54,923 bases of DNA, from IMG/VR virus record IMGVR_UViG_3300046171_000008, positions 1 to 54,923 of that record. One strand, written 5' to 3'. Below the pieces are notes generated by a model that saw nothing but the letters and a program-made list of their open reading frames with translations, made no database searches and had not been told where the DNA came from. This DNA comes from a virus. Position numbers and translations under genes: made by a program. Of the stretch, positions 1 through 6,798 are shown one piece after another (positions within the stretch are counted from its first letter, which is position 1; every line of letters begins with the position of its first letter).

Positions 1-249
1 CACCGCCGTTATGTTATAACATTACATTCTTACAGTCTGGCATTCATGTTGCGGGTGGATATCGTCAAAGCATAGGTGATGCCTTGCCGGTATTGCCGCG
101 CATGGGGTGAAAATTGGCGGTTTTGCTAGGGTTTTGAGGCATTTTATTTGCTGGCAACGCCAGACATGCCTTTGATTTTTGCCAATTCTGGCAAATCTAT
201 CACGACATGCGACCCCGGCAGGGGCCACACCCCCGTAGGTAGTACGTAT
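1..249. repeat. Terminal direct repeat, left copy (249 bp)
   Basis: Bases 1-249 are identical to 54675-54923. The exact match at both contig ends means either a true direct terminal repeat of the packaged DNA or the overlap of a circular or circularly permuted assembly. The repeat holds no convincing gene. It contains several inverted repeats, including CTGGC-aac-GCCAG at 151-163 and an 18-bp one at 178-195. Confidence 0.95.
151..195. repeat. Pair of inverted repeats in the terminal repeat
   Basis: Two perfect dyads lie close together: CTGGC-aac-GCCAG (151-163) and TTTGCCA-ATTC-TGGCAAA (178-195). The core CCAATTCTGG of the second recurs at 422-431, inside the spacer of the main rightward promoter, and CAATTCTGGC recurs near 54282, just upstream of the 54266 gene. 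A protein-binding site is plausible; this is inferred from symmetry and recurrence only. Confidence 0.5.
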
Positions 250-409
250 ATACACATAAATACACAGATCAGGTAAATCAAGTGTTAACCACAAGGGCAA
301 TGCATAACTATACATGCACAAGTATAGTGCAATATGCCTAAAAAATAGGCAACTTTAGATAACTGGACCCATAAACTAGAAAACTGTAGTACCAGATGCA
401 GAAAGGGTG
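250..409. other. Non-coding leader region with two hairpins
   Basis: No convincing gene lies here. Two short perfect inverted repeats are visible: CTATAC (308-313) pairs with GTATAG (322-327), and GCCTA (336-340) pairs with TAGGC (346-350) across a run of five A. Neither is followed by a strong T-run, so they are not obvious terminators. The stretch separates the terminal repeat from the first rightward promoter. Confidence 0.5.
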
Positions 410-438
410 TTGACAGGTAGGGCCAATTCTGGTATAAT
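410..438 (+). promoter_or_regulatory. Consensus sigma-70 promoter for the rightward arm
   Basis: TTGACA at 410-415, a 17-base spacer, and TATAAT at 433-438: both hexamers and the spacing match the bacterial consensus perfectly. The spacer contains CCAATTCTGG, the same core as the inverted repeat at 178-195, so repressor control is possible. This is the only strong promoter seen upstream of the first rightward genes. Confidence 0.9.
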
Positions 439-459
439 TATGTATAACTAGGAATCATA

Positions 460-567
460 TAAGTGTTACACTTAACTGTACTTAGTTAAATCTATAAAAA
501 CACTTAGCTACAACACTTAAATGATTTAAAGTTTCTTTGTTAATACACTTAACTGAACACATAAGTG
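460..567. promoter_or_regulatory. Cluster of CACTTA/TAAGTG sites
   Basis: Six copies of one hexamer occur in both orientations between the promoter and the first gene: TAAGTG 460-465, CACTTA 469-474, 501-506, 514-519 and 546-551, and TAAGTG 562-567. The first two form the dyad TAAGTG-tta-CACTTA. Two copies extend to CACTTAACTG (469-478, 546-555), and a third copy of that 10-mer sits on the minus strand at 46560-46569, just downstream of another promoter-like sequence. They are likely operators or iterons. Confidence 0.6.
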
Positions 568-599
568 ATATCACCCGTGATAAAAGAAAGTACTTGACA

Positions 600-812
600 A
601 TGGCGAAGAAATCTGTAAAACTATACACAGACAATGTACTTGATGCATTCTACAATGCCATCCGTACAAACACATTAGACAAACTCCACATACCTCATAG
701 CGATGTTTTCTACGTGCGTACTGCCGTGGAGGCATACTATGGGCGTTCCTTTACTCTGAAACACGTAGAAGATGCTATGAGAGCAGAAGGGTGGACAGAG
801 AGGAACGAATGA
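600..812 (+). CDS. Small conserved phage protein, 70 aa, function unknown
   Basis: First gene of the rightward arm. The open frame extends back to 537, but the start is placed at the ATG at 600 because the product then begins MAKKSVKLYTDN, and the upstream codons run into the CACTTA site cluster. The ribosome site is weak. The protein is soluble, with no membrane segment, and mixed helical in appearance (FYNAIRTNTLD, TLKHVEDAMRAEGW). It resembles small proteins common in uncultured marine phages. No function is recognised. Confidence 0.75.
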   Translation: MAKKSVKLYTDNVLDAFYNAIRTNTLDKLHIPHSDVFYVRTAVEAYYGRSFTLKHVEDAMRAEGWTERNE

Positions 813-813
813 T

Positions 814-1011
814 ATGTTTGAAGCATGGATAATGGTCTGTGTTATGTACCAGACAGGTGCGTGTTTTCCTGCACAAGACACTCGTGGTCCGTATAAGACG
901 CATGACGAGTGCTATGAGCGTACCGTAGAAATGAGTGCAGATATTATTGAGAACATTCCGCTACACGTACCTGTAAGCTGGAAGTGTACATCACCGGGAA
1001 CTCCAACATAA
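814..1011 (+). CDS. Small cysteine-containing protein, 65 aa, unknown
   Basis: The start ATG lies two bases after the preceding stop. The N-terminus is hydrophobic (MFEAWIMVCVMYQTGACF), followed by RGPYKTHDECYERTVEM and a C-terminal Cys. Four cysteines and a short hydrophobic lead suggest an exported or membrane-anchored, disulfide-bonded peptide; this is inference. Similar small proteins recur in marine phages with unknown function. The stop TAA overlaps the next start (TAATG), suggesting coupled translation. Confidence 0.75.
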   Translation: MFEAWIMVCVMYQTGACFPAQDTRGPYKTHDECYERTVEMSADIIENIPLHVPVSWKCTSPGTPT

Positions 1012-1304
1012 TGGCTATACCAGAGAGAGTACGTAATAAAATGAAAGAGGAAGGTCTCAAGGGCGTGAACAAGCCTAAGAGAACTCCTAACCACCCAACT
1101 AAGTCGCACTGTGTGATGGCATCAGAAGGTGGTAAGTATAAGTTCATACGCTTTGGTCAGCAGGGCGTATCAGGTGCTGGTAAGAATCCTAAGTCAGCGA
1201 AGGATAAGGCACGTAAGAAGTCCTATTATGCACGTCACGATGCACAGGGCAAGCCAACTACTAAGCTGTCTGCGAAGTATTGGTCACATAAGGTTAAATG
1301 GTAA
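1011..1304 (+). CDS. Small basic protein, DUF6321-like, 97 aa
   Basis: The start is placed at the ATG at 1011, which overlaps the preceding TAA, rather than an upstream ATG inside the previous gene. The protein is Lys/Arg rich with the block YKFIRFGQQGVSGAGKNP, then KSAKDKARKKSYYARH and a C-terminal YWSHKVKW. I recall this arrangement from a conserved family of marine and cyanophage proteins (DUF6321, from memory). Its role is unknown; the strong basic character would suit nucleic-acid or capsid-interior binding. Confidence 0.8.
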   Translation: MAIPERVRNKMKEEGLKGVNKPKRTPNHPTKSHCVMASEGGKYKFIRFGQQGVSGAGKNPKSAKDKARKKSYYARHDAQGKPTTKLSAKYWSHKVKW

Positions 1305-1316
1305 TAGGAGATACCC

Positions 1317-1946
1317 ATGTCATTCGCAGAAATGTTTAAACCTAAAGGTAGATATAAAGCAGAGTTAGAAGAACTACGTAAAAAAGGACGTAGTTTTAAT
1401 TTAGGGTCTGTAATTGACTTTCTTGTAAATAAACCTACATTTAAACCTGACCTAACGGGTAAACGTAAACGGAATGCAGCACGTATTGCAGCAGAAAGCA
1501 TGGTCAATCGTGCTACATCGCAAGGTGGTCGATCTCGTGAGCAGGTAATTGAGCAGCGTCAAAAGCGGCTGGCAGCTAAGTCTGCAGCGCAAGGTGGTGG
1601 TTCTGTATTGTCTAAGAGAAAGAAAAGTACTAGTAAAAAAGCTGCTAGTGAGGAATCAGCACAGCGCGGTGCAGTAAGAAGTGCAGCTAAAGCAAAGACA
1701 GCTAAAGAAGCGCGTAAGGGTCCACCACAGCGTAAAGCCACGACAGTGACAAAGAAAGTGACACCACCAAAGGCAAAGCCTAAGATGTACACGACTATTG
1801 ATCCAAAAACAGGTAAGCTGGTGGATAAAAAGGTAACAGCGGCACAGCATCTTGCAAATCTTGATAAGTTTAAGGCACGTAAAAAGGCACAGGATTTGAT
1901 TAAGTCAGCCGCAAAAGCATCTATGAAGAAAAAAGGAAAGAAATAA
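1317..1946 (+). CDS. Lys/Ala-rich basic protein, 209 aa, unknown
   Basis: Good ribosome site (AGGAG, 7 bases before ATG). After a globular-looking N-terminus (MSFAEMFKPKGRYKAELEEL) most of the protein is a Lys/Ala/Arg-rich, low-complexity, histone-like tail ending in MKKKGKK. No enzymatic motif is visible. By composition it could bind DNA or condense within the virion, but this is inference. It overlaps the next gene by TAATG. Confidence 0.7.
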   Translation: MSFAEMFKPKGRYKAELEELRKKGRSFNLGSVIDFLVNKPTFKPDLTGKRKRNAARIAAESMVNRATSQGGRSREQVIEQRQKRLAAKSAAQGGGSVLSKRKKSTSKKAASEESAQRGAVRSAAKAKTAKEARKGPPQRKATTVTKKVTPPKAKPKMYTTIDPKTGKLVDKKVTAAQHLANLDKFKARKKAQDLIKSAAKASMKKKGKK

Positions 1947-2293
1947 TGGACCTTAAATCAAAATCAGATTCACAGCTACGTAACATGCTGAACAAAGATA
2001 GTGGATACAGTGCTAATGAAGTGCGGTCTGTACTCGCTGAAATGAAGTCACGTGGTTTGCCTACACCGCCCGCAAAGATGGTGACAGGTGGTCGTAAGGC
2101 TAAAGACGTGGACATTACACTGCCTACACCAAAGCCTAAAAAGAAGACTGCCATGATGCGTGGCGGTATGGCTAATGGCAAGGTACACATGTATGCTGCA
2201 GGTGGTTCTGTCACAGAGAACCCCGGACTGAAGGCACTTAAAGCTAGTGGGCCAAAGGGCATGGAAGCCTACAATAAAATTACAGGTAAGTAA
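1946..2293 (+). CDS. Small protein with MRGGM motif, 115 aa, unknown
   Basis: It starts on the TAATG junction. The N-terminal third looks helical (SQLRNMLNKDSGYSANEVRSVLAEMKSRG), followed by a Pro/Lys linker and then TAMMRGGMANGKVHMYAAGG. The RGGM element recurs in other proteins of this arm. The C-terminus (LKALKASGPKGMEAYNKITGK) recalls short marine-phage structural-region proteins. Function unknown. Confidence 0.7.
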   Translation: MDLKSKSDSQLRNMLNKDSGYSANEVRSVLAEMKSRGLPTPPAKMVTGGRKAKDVDITLPTPKPKKKTAMMRGGMANGKVHMYAAGGSVTENPGLKALKASGPKGMEAYNKITGK

Positions 2294-2874
2294 TGGCTCC
2301 CAGAGTACCAAGAAAAAAAGGTCAACCTGCAAAGTCTAAGAAGCATAGTGATCTGTACACAGACGAAGACCCTAAAGGAACTATAAAGGGTTTAAAGTTT
2401 GCTACAGTGAAAGATGCTGAAGCTAGTGTGCGTAAAATTAAAGCGTCAGACAGAACTGATGCACACAAGACACAGGCTGCTATAGCTATGGAACAACGAG
2501 CAAAGGTTGCTGGCAAGATTGCAGCAGCATCTGTGTTTCGTAAGTTTATAGAAAGTCAAAAGAAAAAAACTATGACTAAAAAGAAAACTACCAAGAAGAA
2601 AATGGCAGTTGGCGGTGTTGCAAATAAACGTAACTACCGTAAAGAGTACGACAACTACCACGGTAAGCCAGAACAAATTAAGAGGCGTGACAGCCGTAAT
2701 GCTGCACGTAACTCTCTTAAAAAAGCTGGTGTAAATGTAGCGGGTAAGGATGTAGCGCACAAGAATGGCAATCCTCGTGACAATAGCCGTGGTAATCTTA
2801 CTTTGCAAAGGGCTTCTCAGAACAGGTCTTTTGCAAGAACTAAGACAGCAGGTAAGCGGAACAGACGTGCATAA
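2293..2874 (+). CDS. Two-part basic protein with HNH-like C-terminus, 193 aa
   Basis: It starts on TAATG. The N-terminal part (about residues 18-90, KHSDLYTDEDPKGTIKGLKF and a Lys-rich helix ending VFRKFIESQ) is a known marine-phage small domain. A Lys-rich linker (KKTMTKKKTTKKKMAVGG) joins it to a C-terminal block containing DVAHKNGNPRDNSRGNL and ASQNRS, which resembles the His-Asn core of HNH-type proteins. Two separate genes in relatives may be fused here. Nuclease activity is not established, because a full HNH triad is not clear. Confidence 0.65.
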   Translation: MAPRVPRKKGQPAKSKKHSDLYTDEDPKGTIKGLKFATVKDAEASVRKIKASDRTDAHKTQAAIAMEQRAKVAGKIAAASVFRKFIESQKKKTMTKKKTTKKKMAVGGVANKRNYRKEYDNYHGKPEQIKRRDSRNAARNSLKKAGVNVAGKDVAHKNGNPRDNSRGNLTLQRASQNRSFARTKTAGKRNRRA

Positions 2875-3412
2875 GATTGAAGCTGACATACGTAAATGGT
2901 CAAATGATTTTCTTGAAGTACCCAATGCGAAGCTGAATGGCCTACCCCCATGCCCGTATGCAAAACAGGCGTGGCTAGATGGTAAAGTTACTTTTAGCAT
3001 CAATACAGGTATAGATGGACTAATACAATCTGTACGTGAGTTTGATACACACAACTACGACATTGTAGTGTGGGCTAATGAAGAACTGCCAAACATGGAA
3101 TACCTAGATGGTCTATGTGACGGCATGAATGAATTAATGTCTATAGCTGGCATTGATATGCACCTAATGGTGTTTCATCCAGACTACGATGCTGAAAAAG
3201 CTGGGCTGGACTTTTTAGTAGAAGATGGTATCGTAGATGATTCCCTAGAATACTGCATGGTATTTGTGCAGCGACTATCTGTGCTGGACGATGCAGCATT
3301 GAGTTTAGAAAAGAGTGGATACTATTTACATTTTCCTGTAGAAGTATTTCACTCATTAGTTATAGACAGACGGAGATTAAGAAATGAAAGGCAAGACAAA
3401 AGTAGCATCTAA
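2867..3412 (+). CDS. Conserved hypothetical protein, 181 aa
   Basis: The frame is open from 2765, but a GTG at 2867 preceded by an AGCGGA ribosome site gives a product beginning VHKIEADIRKWSNDFLEVPN, the more natural N-terminus, with only an 8-base overlap. The protein is acidic and soluble, with an N-terminal block LNGLPPCPYAKQAWLDGKV and a C-terminal SGYYLHFPVEVFHSLVIDRR. It resembles conserved uncharacterised proteins of marine phages. No catalytic motif is recognised. Confidence 0.7.
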   Translation: MHKIEADIRKWSNDFLEVPNAKLNGLPPCPYAKQAWLDGKVTFSINTGIDGLIQSVREFDTHNYDIVVWANEELPNMEYLDGLCDGMNELMSIAGIDMHLMVFHPDYDAEKAGLDFLVEDGIVDDSLEYCMVFVQRLSVLDDAALSLEKSGYYLHFPVEVFHSLVIDRRRLRNERQDKSSI

Positions 3413-3524
3413 AAAAATGATGCGTGGCGGTGTAGCTGCAAAGAAAATGCGTGGTGGCGGTATGGCTAAAATGGCATCAAAGAAAAAAATGATGCGCGGT
3501 GGAATGGCTAAGAAGAAGAAGTAA
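3384..3524 (+). CDS. Tiny basic MRGG-repeat protein, 46 aa
   Basis: A short gene beginning with an ATG inside the end of the preceding gene and ending exactly on the next start (TAATG). The sequence is almost entirely a repeat of Lys-rich and MRGG(M/V)A units: ASKKMMRGGVAAKK, MRGGGMAKMASKK, MMRGGMAKKKK. Such micro-proteins occur in marine phages. The same RGG tag appears at the ends of larger virion-arm proteins, so it may be a free form of that element. Function unknown. Confidence 0.65.
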   Translation: MKGKTKVASKKMMRGGVAAKKMRGGGMAKMASKKKMMRGGMAKKKK

Positions 3525-3883
3525 TGCCAGTACTACAATCAGGCTCAAAGTTTCGTACCGAAGTCGTGTCGTTGTCCACAACGAACAAGACGAATGTGTA
3601 TACTGTACCTGCAAACTTTTCTTCACACTTGGAAAATTTGTTTGTAAGTAATAACCACACAGGTAACGTAACTTTGAGCCTACACCTTTTTCATGCAGAT
3701 GATAATACAGAGTATGACTTACTGACTACACATGCTATTTCAGGTGGTTCTTATGAGTCTATCTTTACTGTAGACAGACCACTGTATTTACACGCAGGTG
3801 ACATCATTAAATGCACAGCGGATACAGCAAGCAAGCTAGTTGTTACCACTGCATGTGAAGAATTTTTTGACCCAGCGAGATAG
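3524..3883 (+). CDS. Small beta-rich protein, probably virion-associated, 119 aa
   Basis: It begins on TAATG. The sequence is dominated by beta-strand-like stretches (VYTVPANFSSHLENLFVSNN, NVTLSLHLFHADDN, SIFTVDRPLYLHAGDIIKC) and resembles the 109-aa protein at 19863 in layout (short strands, a turn, then a charged C-terminus). Such small beta-sandwich proteins in phages are commonly decoration or fibre-accessory proteins. Role inferred from composition and position only. Confidence 0.7.
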   Translation: MPVLQSGSKFRTEVVSLSTTNKTNVYTVPANFSSHLENLFVSNNHTGNVTLSLHLFHADDNTEYDLLTTHAISGGSYESIFTVDRPLYLHAGDIIKCTADTASKLVVTTACEEFFDPAR

Positions 3884-3893
3884 GAGACAGGAG

Positions 3894-4172
3894 ATGAACC
3901 GTGTCACTAAAAAACCAGCCGCTAAAAAGAAAACCACACAAGCTAGAACGAAAACGAAACAGACTAGAACGGTTAAACTTGCGGCGGGTGGTGCGCCAAA
4001 GAGCAAAAGCAGAGTTAATGAAGCTGGCAACTATACTAAGCCCGGAATGAGGAAGCAACAGTTTAACCGCATTAAGGCTGGTGGCAAAGGCGGCGCACCC
4101 GGACAGTGGTCGGCGAGAAAAGCCCAGATGCTTGCCAAGGCTTACAAGTCAGCAGGTGGTGGCTACAAATGA
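3894..4172 (+). CDS. Small basic protein with GQWSARKAQ motif, 92 aa
   Basis: The start is chosen at the ATG at 3894 behind a strong AGGAGACAGGAG leader; the open frame back to 3840 lies inside the previous gene. The N-terminus is Lys/Thr-rich; the C-terminal half carries NYTKPGMRKQQFNRIKAGGK and GAPGQWSARKAQMLAKAYKS, ending in GGGYK. That C-terminal signature recurs in small uncharacterised proteins of phages and bacteria. Probably nucleic-acid or capsid associated by charge; function unknown. Confidence 0.75.
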   Translation: MNRVTKKPAAKKKTTQARTKTKQTRTVKLAAGGAPKSKSRVNEAGNYTKPGMRKQQFNRIKAGGKGGAPGQWSARKAQMLAKAYKSAGGGYK

Positions 4173-4173
4173 T

Positions 4174-4365
4174 ATGGAACATGTATTCCTACTATTAGTA
4201 TTTGTAGGCATTGGAGAAGAAAAGAAACTAGAGAGCAAAGACTTATTCTTTAGGGATTTGCAAGAATGTGTCTGGTACGCACAGACATTACATAAACAAG
4301 GGAATTTAGTTACTGCATACTGCCTTCCTAAATACGTTAACCCCGGCAACGTAAGGATATATTAA
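4174..4365 (+). CDS. Small protein with hydrophobic N-terminus, 63 aa
   Basis: The start is taken at the ATG at 4174, giving MEHVFLLLVFVGIGEEKKL, rather than upstream codons within the preceding gene. A hydrophobic lead of about 13 residues is followed by a soluble part with DLQECVWYAQTLHKQGN and YCLPKYVNPGNVRIY. It is seen in similar form in other marine phages and may be membrane-associated. It overlaps the next gene (TTAATGG). Confidence 0.75.
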   Translation: MEHVFLLLVFVGIGEEKKLESKDLFFRDLQECVWYAQTLHKQGNLVTAYCLPKYVNPGNVRIY

Positions 4366-5057
4366 TGGACCCGATTAGTGCAATGGCAACAGCATCAGCA
4401 GCGTTTGGTGCTATCAAAAAAGGCTTTCAAGTAGGTCGTGATATTGAATCAATGGCTTCTGACTTGTCACGCTGGATGGGCGCAATGTCCGACTTGGACA
4501 TGTTGGAGAAGGAAGCCAAGAACCCGCCTATCTTCAAGAAGTTATTTGCTGGTAAGTCTGTAGAACAAGAAGCTATAGAAACATTTGCTGCAAAGCAAAA
4601 GGCTCAAACACAACGCTACGAGTTACAGCAGTGGATTGGCATGACTATGGGTAGGTCCAAGTGGGATGAACTCGTGCGTATGGAAGGGTCCATCCGTAAG
4701 CAACGCCAAGAAACACTATATAAACAAAGGCAACGTAGACGTAAGTTTGTTGAAATTGTGGCATGGATATTAATGATACTGCTTGCTTCAGGTCTACTGT
4801 ATGGATTCATATTATTTCTTAAAGGTCTTGCAGCTAATGCAAGCCCAGAGTATGTAGTATGTAGACTACAAGGATGCCAGACCATAGATGGGGAGAGGCT
4901 GTGCATATATCACGGTGCTAACAATACAGTGGATAATGTTTGGTTAGATACTAGCGAATACTTTCCAAAAGAAATACAATGTAAATATGACCCAAAGAAT
5001 GAAAAGCCACCTAGTTTACGTGATACATTTAAAGCTATAGAAAAATCGAGGAAGTAA
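4365..5057 (+). CDS. Membrane-anchored conserved protein, 230 aa
   Basis: A ribosome site (AAGGA) precedes the ATG. The protein has a helical, charged N-terminal half (residues 1-125, ending in the basic stretch YKQRQRRRKFVE), one clear membrane segment (IVAWILMILLASGLLYGFIL, about 127-148), and a C-terminal domain with four or five cysteines (CRLQGCQ, ERLCIYHG, IQCKYD) that would lie across the membrane. The basic-inside rule puts the N-terminus in the cytoplasm. It sits just before the lysis cassette, so a role at the envelope is plausible. Family known only as a conserved marine-phage protein. Confidence 0.75.
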   Translation: MDPISAMATASAAFGAIKKGFQVGRDIESMASDLSRWMGAMSDLDMLEKEAKNPPIFKKLFAGKSVEQEAIETFAAKQKAQTQRYELQQWIGMTMGRSKWDELVRMEGSIRKQRQETLYKQRQRRRKFVEIVAWILMILLASGLLYGFILFLKGLAANASPEYVVCRLQGCQTIDGERLCIYHGANNTVDNVWLDTSEYFPKEIQCKYDPKNEKPPSLRDTFKAIEKSRK

Positions 5058-5296
5058 TGAAGAAGCCACAGCAAAGCCTTAAAAACTGGACAGCGCAGAA
5101 GTGGCGCACTAAATCAGGAAAGCCATCTGCAAAGACAGGTGAAAGGTATTTACCTGATGCTGCAATAAAATCCTTGACAAGTGCGGAGTATGCTGCTACA
5201 ACTAAGGCAAAGAGAAAAGGTAAAGCAGCAGGTAAACAATTTGTTAAACAGCCAAAAACTATTGCTAAGAAGACCGCTAAGTTTCGGAGAGGCTAA
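5057..5296 (+). CDS. Small basic protein, DUF5872-like, 79 aa
   Basis: It overlaps its neighbours by TAATG on both sides. It is Lys-rich with the conserved pattern WTAQKWRTKSGKPS, then TGERYLPDAAIKSL, SAEYAATTKAKRKG and a C-terminal KQFVKQPKTIAKK. This layout matches a small family found in alphaproteobacteria and their phages (I believe DUF5872, from memory). Function unknown; its presence fits an alphaproteobacterial host. Confidence 0.75.
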   Translation: MKKPQQSLKNWTAQKWRTKSGKPSAKTGERYLPDAAIKSLTSAEYAATTKAKRKGKAAGKQFVKQPKTIAKKTAKFRRG

Positions 5297-5679
5297 TGTT
5301 AAACTTACTCATAGGACCAATCTCTCAACTCGCGGGTACGTGGCTTGAAGGAAAGGTTGAAACTAAGAAAGCAGAGACTGCATCTAAAGTCGCAACGGCG
5401 AAGGCTGAAGCGGTTATTATGGAAAAAAAGGCGACCGGGGAAATAGACTGGGATTTGGAGATGGCTAAAGGTAGTCAGTCTTCATGGAAAGACGAATGGC
5501 TTACTATTTTGTTTTCAATCCCGCTTATCCTAGCCTTCATTCCCGGCATGGAAGAAGTAGTAGCAAATGGATTTGCACAACTCAATGCGATGCCTGAATG
5601 GTATCAATATAGCCTTGGTGTTATTGTTGCTGCCAGCTTTGGTGTACGCAGTGCTACAAAATTCTTTGGTAAAAGGTAG
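5296..5679 (+). CDS. Holin, 3TM/GTA family
   Basis: Likely holin that lets the endolysin reach the cell wall. After an N-terminal amphipathic segment (MLNLLIGPISQLAGTWLEGK) and an Ala/Lys helix, two hydrophobic segments follow: WLTILFSIPLILAFIPG (about 72-88) and YSLGVIVAASFGV (about 107-119), with a basic C-terminus FFGKR. The layout matches the 3TM holin family typified by gene transfer agents of Rhodobacterales (PF11351). Gene order holin, small membrane protein, lysozyme supports the call. Confidence 0.8.
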   Translation: MLNLLIGPISQLAGTWLEGKVETKKAETASKVATAKAEAVIMEKKATGEIDWDLEMAKGSQSSWKDEWLTILFSIPLILAFIPGMEEVVANGFAQLNAMPEWYQYSLGVIVAASFGVRSATKFFGKR

Positions 5680-5739
5680 TCCTAGTGGCGAAGTGGAGTT
5701 TGCACGAGAGAACTACAGAAGAGCAAGCGAGGATAAATC

Positions 5740-5943
5740 GTGGCAGAAGTAACAATGGAAAGATTTCTACGGTGGAAGATACTTCCCCGTCTGATGATGA
5801 TTGGGATGTCGCTATCGGCTTGGCGGGTAGTGGAGTGGTTTATGTCACTACCGGAACCAACAAGTCAGCAAGCAGCACTAGTAAGTGTAGTCACGGGGGC
5901 CATGACAGGTGCATTTGCGGTCTGGATGGGGCATGAAAAATGA
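5740..5943 (+). CDS. Small two-segment membrane protein of the lysis cassette, 67 aa
   Basis: The start is a GTG at 5740, supported by a GCGAGGA ribosome site seven bases upstream; an ATG at 5755 is the alternative. The product has a basic N-terminus (MERFLRWKILPR) and two hydrophobic stretches (LMMIGMSLSAWRVVEWFM and ALVSVVTGAMTGAFAVWMG). Its place between holin and lysozyme and its ATGA overlap with the lysozyme start point to a second holin or holin regulator. A frame open on the same strand (5685-5936) is less likely. Confidence 0.75.
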   Translation: MAEVTMERFLRWKILPRLMMIGMSLSAWRVVEWFMSLPEPTSQQAALVSVVTGAMTGAFAVWMGHEK

Positions 5944-6431
5944 AATATCGTAAAGAAGACTTTATTGAAAAACTAATTAAACACGAAGGTCTACGCCTTG
6001 AAGTGTACAAAGATTCACTAGGAATTGATACCATTGGTATTGGACGTAACCTAGAAGACCGTGGCATTACGCCAGCAGAACTGGAGTGGATGGATATTCC
6101 TAATATGGCAGTTGTTCATACTATGGGTATCTCCGAAGCTGATGCCATGTATCTAGCAGGGAATGACGTGCAGATAGTCGAAGAGGAACTTGTGAGAGCG
6201 CACCCTTGCGTTGACAAGCTAGACGCTGTACGTCAACTTGTAGTCATGGACATGGCATTTAATATGGGTGTACCAAGACTTTGTAAATTTAAAAAAATGT
6301 GGGCGGCTATCCACGAAGAAAATTATCCTACTGCAGCAAAAGAAATGCTTGACAGTAGGTGGGCAGTTCAGGTAAAATCGCGTAGTACAAAGTTAGCCCA
6401 TGCTATGCATCATGGAGAGTTTAGTGGCTAG
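5940..6431 (+). CDS. Endolysin, T4-type lysozyme (GH24)
   Basis: Peptidoglycan muramidase that releases progeny. The N-terminus carries the GH24 active-site block IKHEGLRLEVYKDSLG followed by DTIGIGRNLEDRG; Glu16, Asp25 and Thr31 correspond to the T4 lysozyme Glu-Asp-Thr triad. At 163 aa it has the length of T4 lysozyme. The C-terminal half (VVMDMAFNMGVPRLCKFKKM, then SRWAVQV and TKLAHAMHHGEF) fits the fold. No signal peptide is seen, so it should depend on the holin encoded just upstream. It overlaps its upstream neighbour by ATGA. Confidence 0.92.
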   Translation: MKYRKEDFIEKLIKHEGLRLEVYKDSLGIDTIGIGRNLEDRGITPAELEWMDIPNMAVVHTMGISEADAMYLAGNDVQIVEEELVRAHPCVDKLDAVRQLVVMDMAFNMGVPRLCKFKKMWAAIHEENYPTAAKEMLDSRWAVQVKSRSTKLAHAMHHGEFSG

Positions 6432-6798
6432 ACAGCTAACAGCAAAACAACAAGTATTTTTGAATGCGCTTTTCGATGAAGCAGGAGGTAGTGTAATCTT
6501 AGCTAAGAAGATTGCAGGTTACGCTGACACAAGTTCTACATCTGAAATTGTTAAAGGATTGAAAGAAGAAATACTAGAAGCCACACAGCTATATATGGCA
6601 CGTAATGCACCACAGGCTGCAGTTGCTATGGCAGGTGCGTTGATGGACCCGACTGAACTTGGCATTCGTGATAAGATGTCTGCCGCTAAAGAACTGCTTG
6701 ACCGTACTGGTCTGGTAAAGACTGAGAAGATGCAAGTAGAAGCATCGGGCGGTGTAATGCTTATGCCACCTAAAGCTGTCGTAGAGGATGATGACTAA
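6424..6798 (+). CDS. Putative terminase small subunit, 124 aa
   Basis: The start is chosen at a GTG at 6424 with GGAGAG upstream, overlapping the lysozyme stop; ATGs at 6400 and 6412 lie inside the lysozyme gene. The product starts ARQLTAKQQVFLNALF, then AKKIAGYADTSSTSEIVKGL, a helix-turn-helix-like segment, an Ala-rich helical middle (NAPQAAVAMAGALMDP) and LLDRTGLVKTEKM. This matches the pattern of marine-phage terminase small subunits that recognise the packaging site. Its position a little upstream of the large subunit supports this. Confidence 0.75.
   Translation: MARQLTAKQQVFLNALFDEAGGSVILAKKIAGYADTSSTSEIVKGLKEEILEATQLYMARNAPQAAVAMAGALMDPTELGIRDKMSAAKELLDRTGLVKTEKMQVEASGGVMLMPPKAVVEDDD

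Noticed and set aside
22-321. A 99-aa minus-strand frame, with a 68-aa copy at 54696-54902 in the right repeat
   Set aside because: The frame reads through the dyads of the terminal repeat, has no ribosome site and is Cys/His/Arg-rich in a way typical of chance frames. The two copies exist only because the repeat is duplicated.
2446-3054. A 202-aa minus-strand frame
   Set aside because: It lies antisense to two well-supported genes, is rich in Ser/Cys/Leu as expected of a shadow frame, and would be the only leftward gene in the rightward arm.
5685-5936. An 83-aa frame overlapping the small lysis-cassette membrane protein
   Set aside because: The GTG start has a fair ribosome site, but the competing 5740 frame has a better one, gives clear membrane segments and couples by ATGA to the lysozyme. 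I could not exclude it fully.
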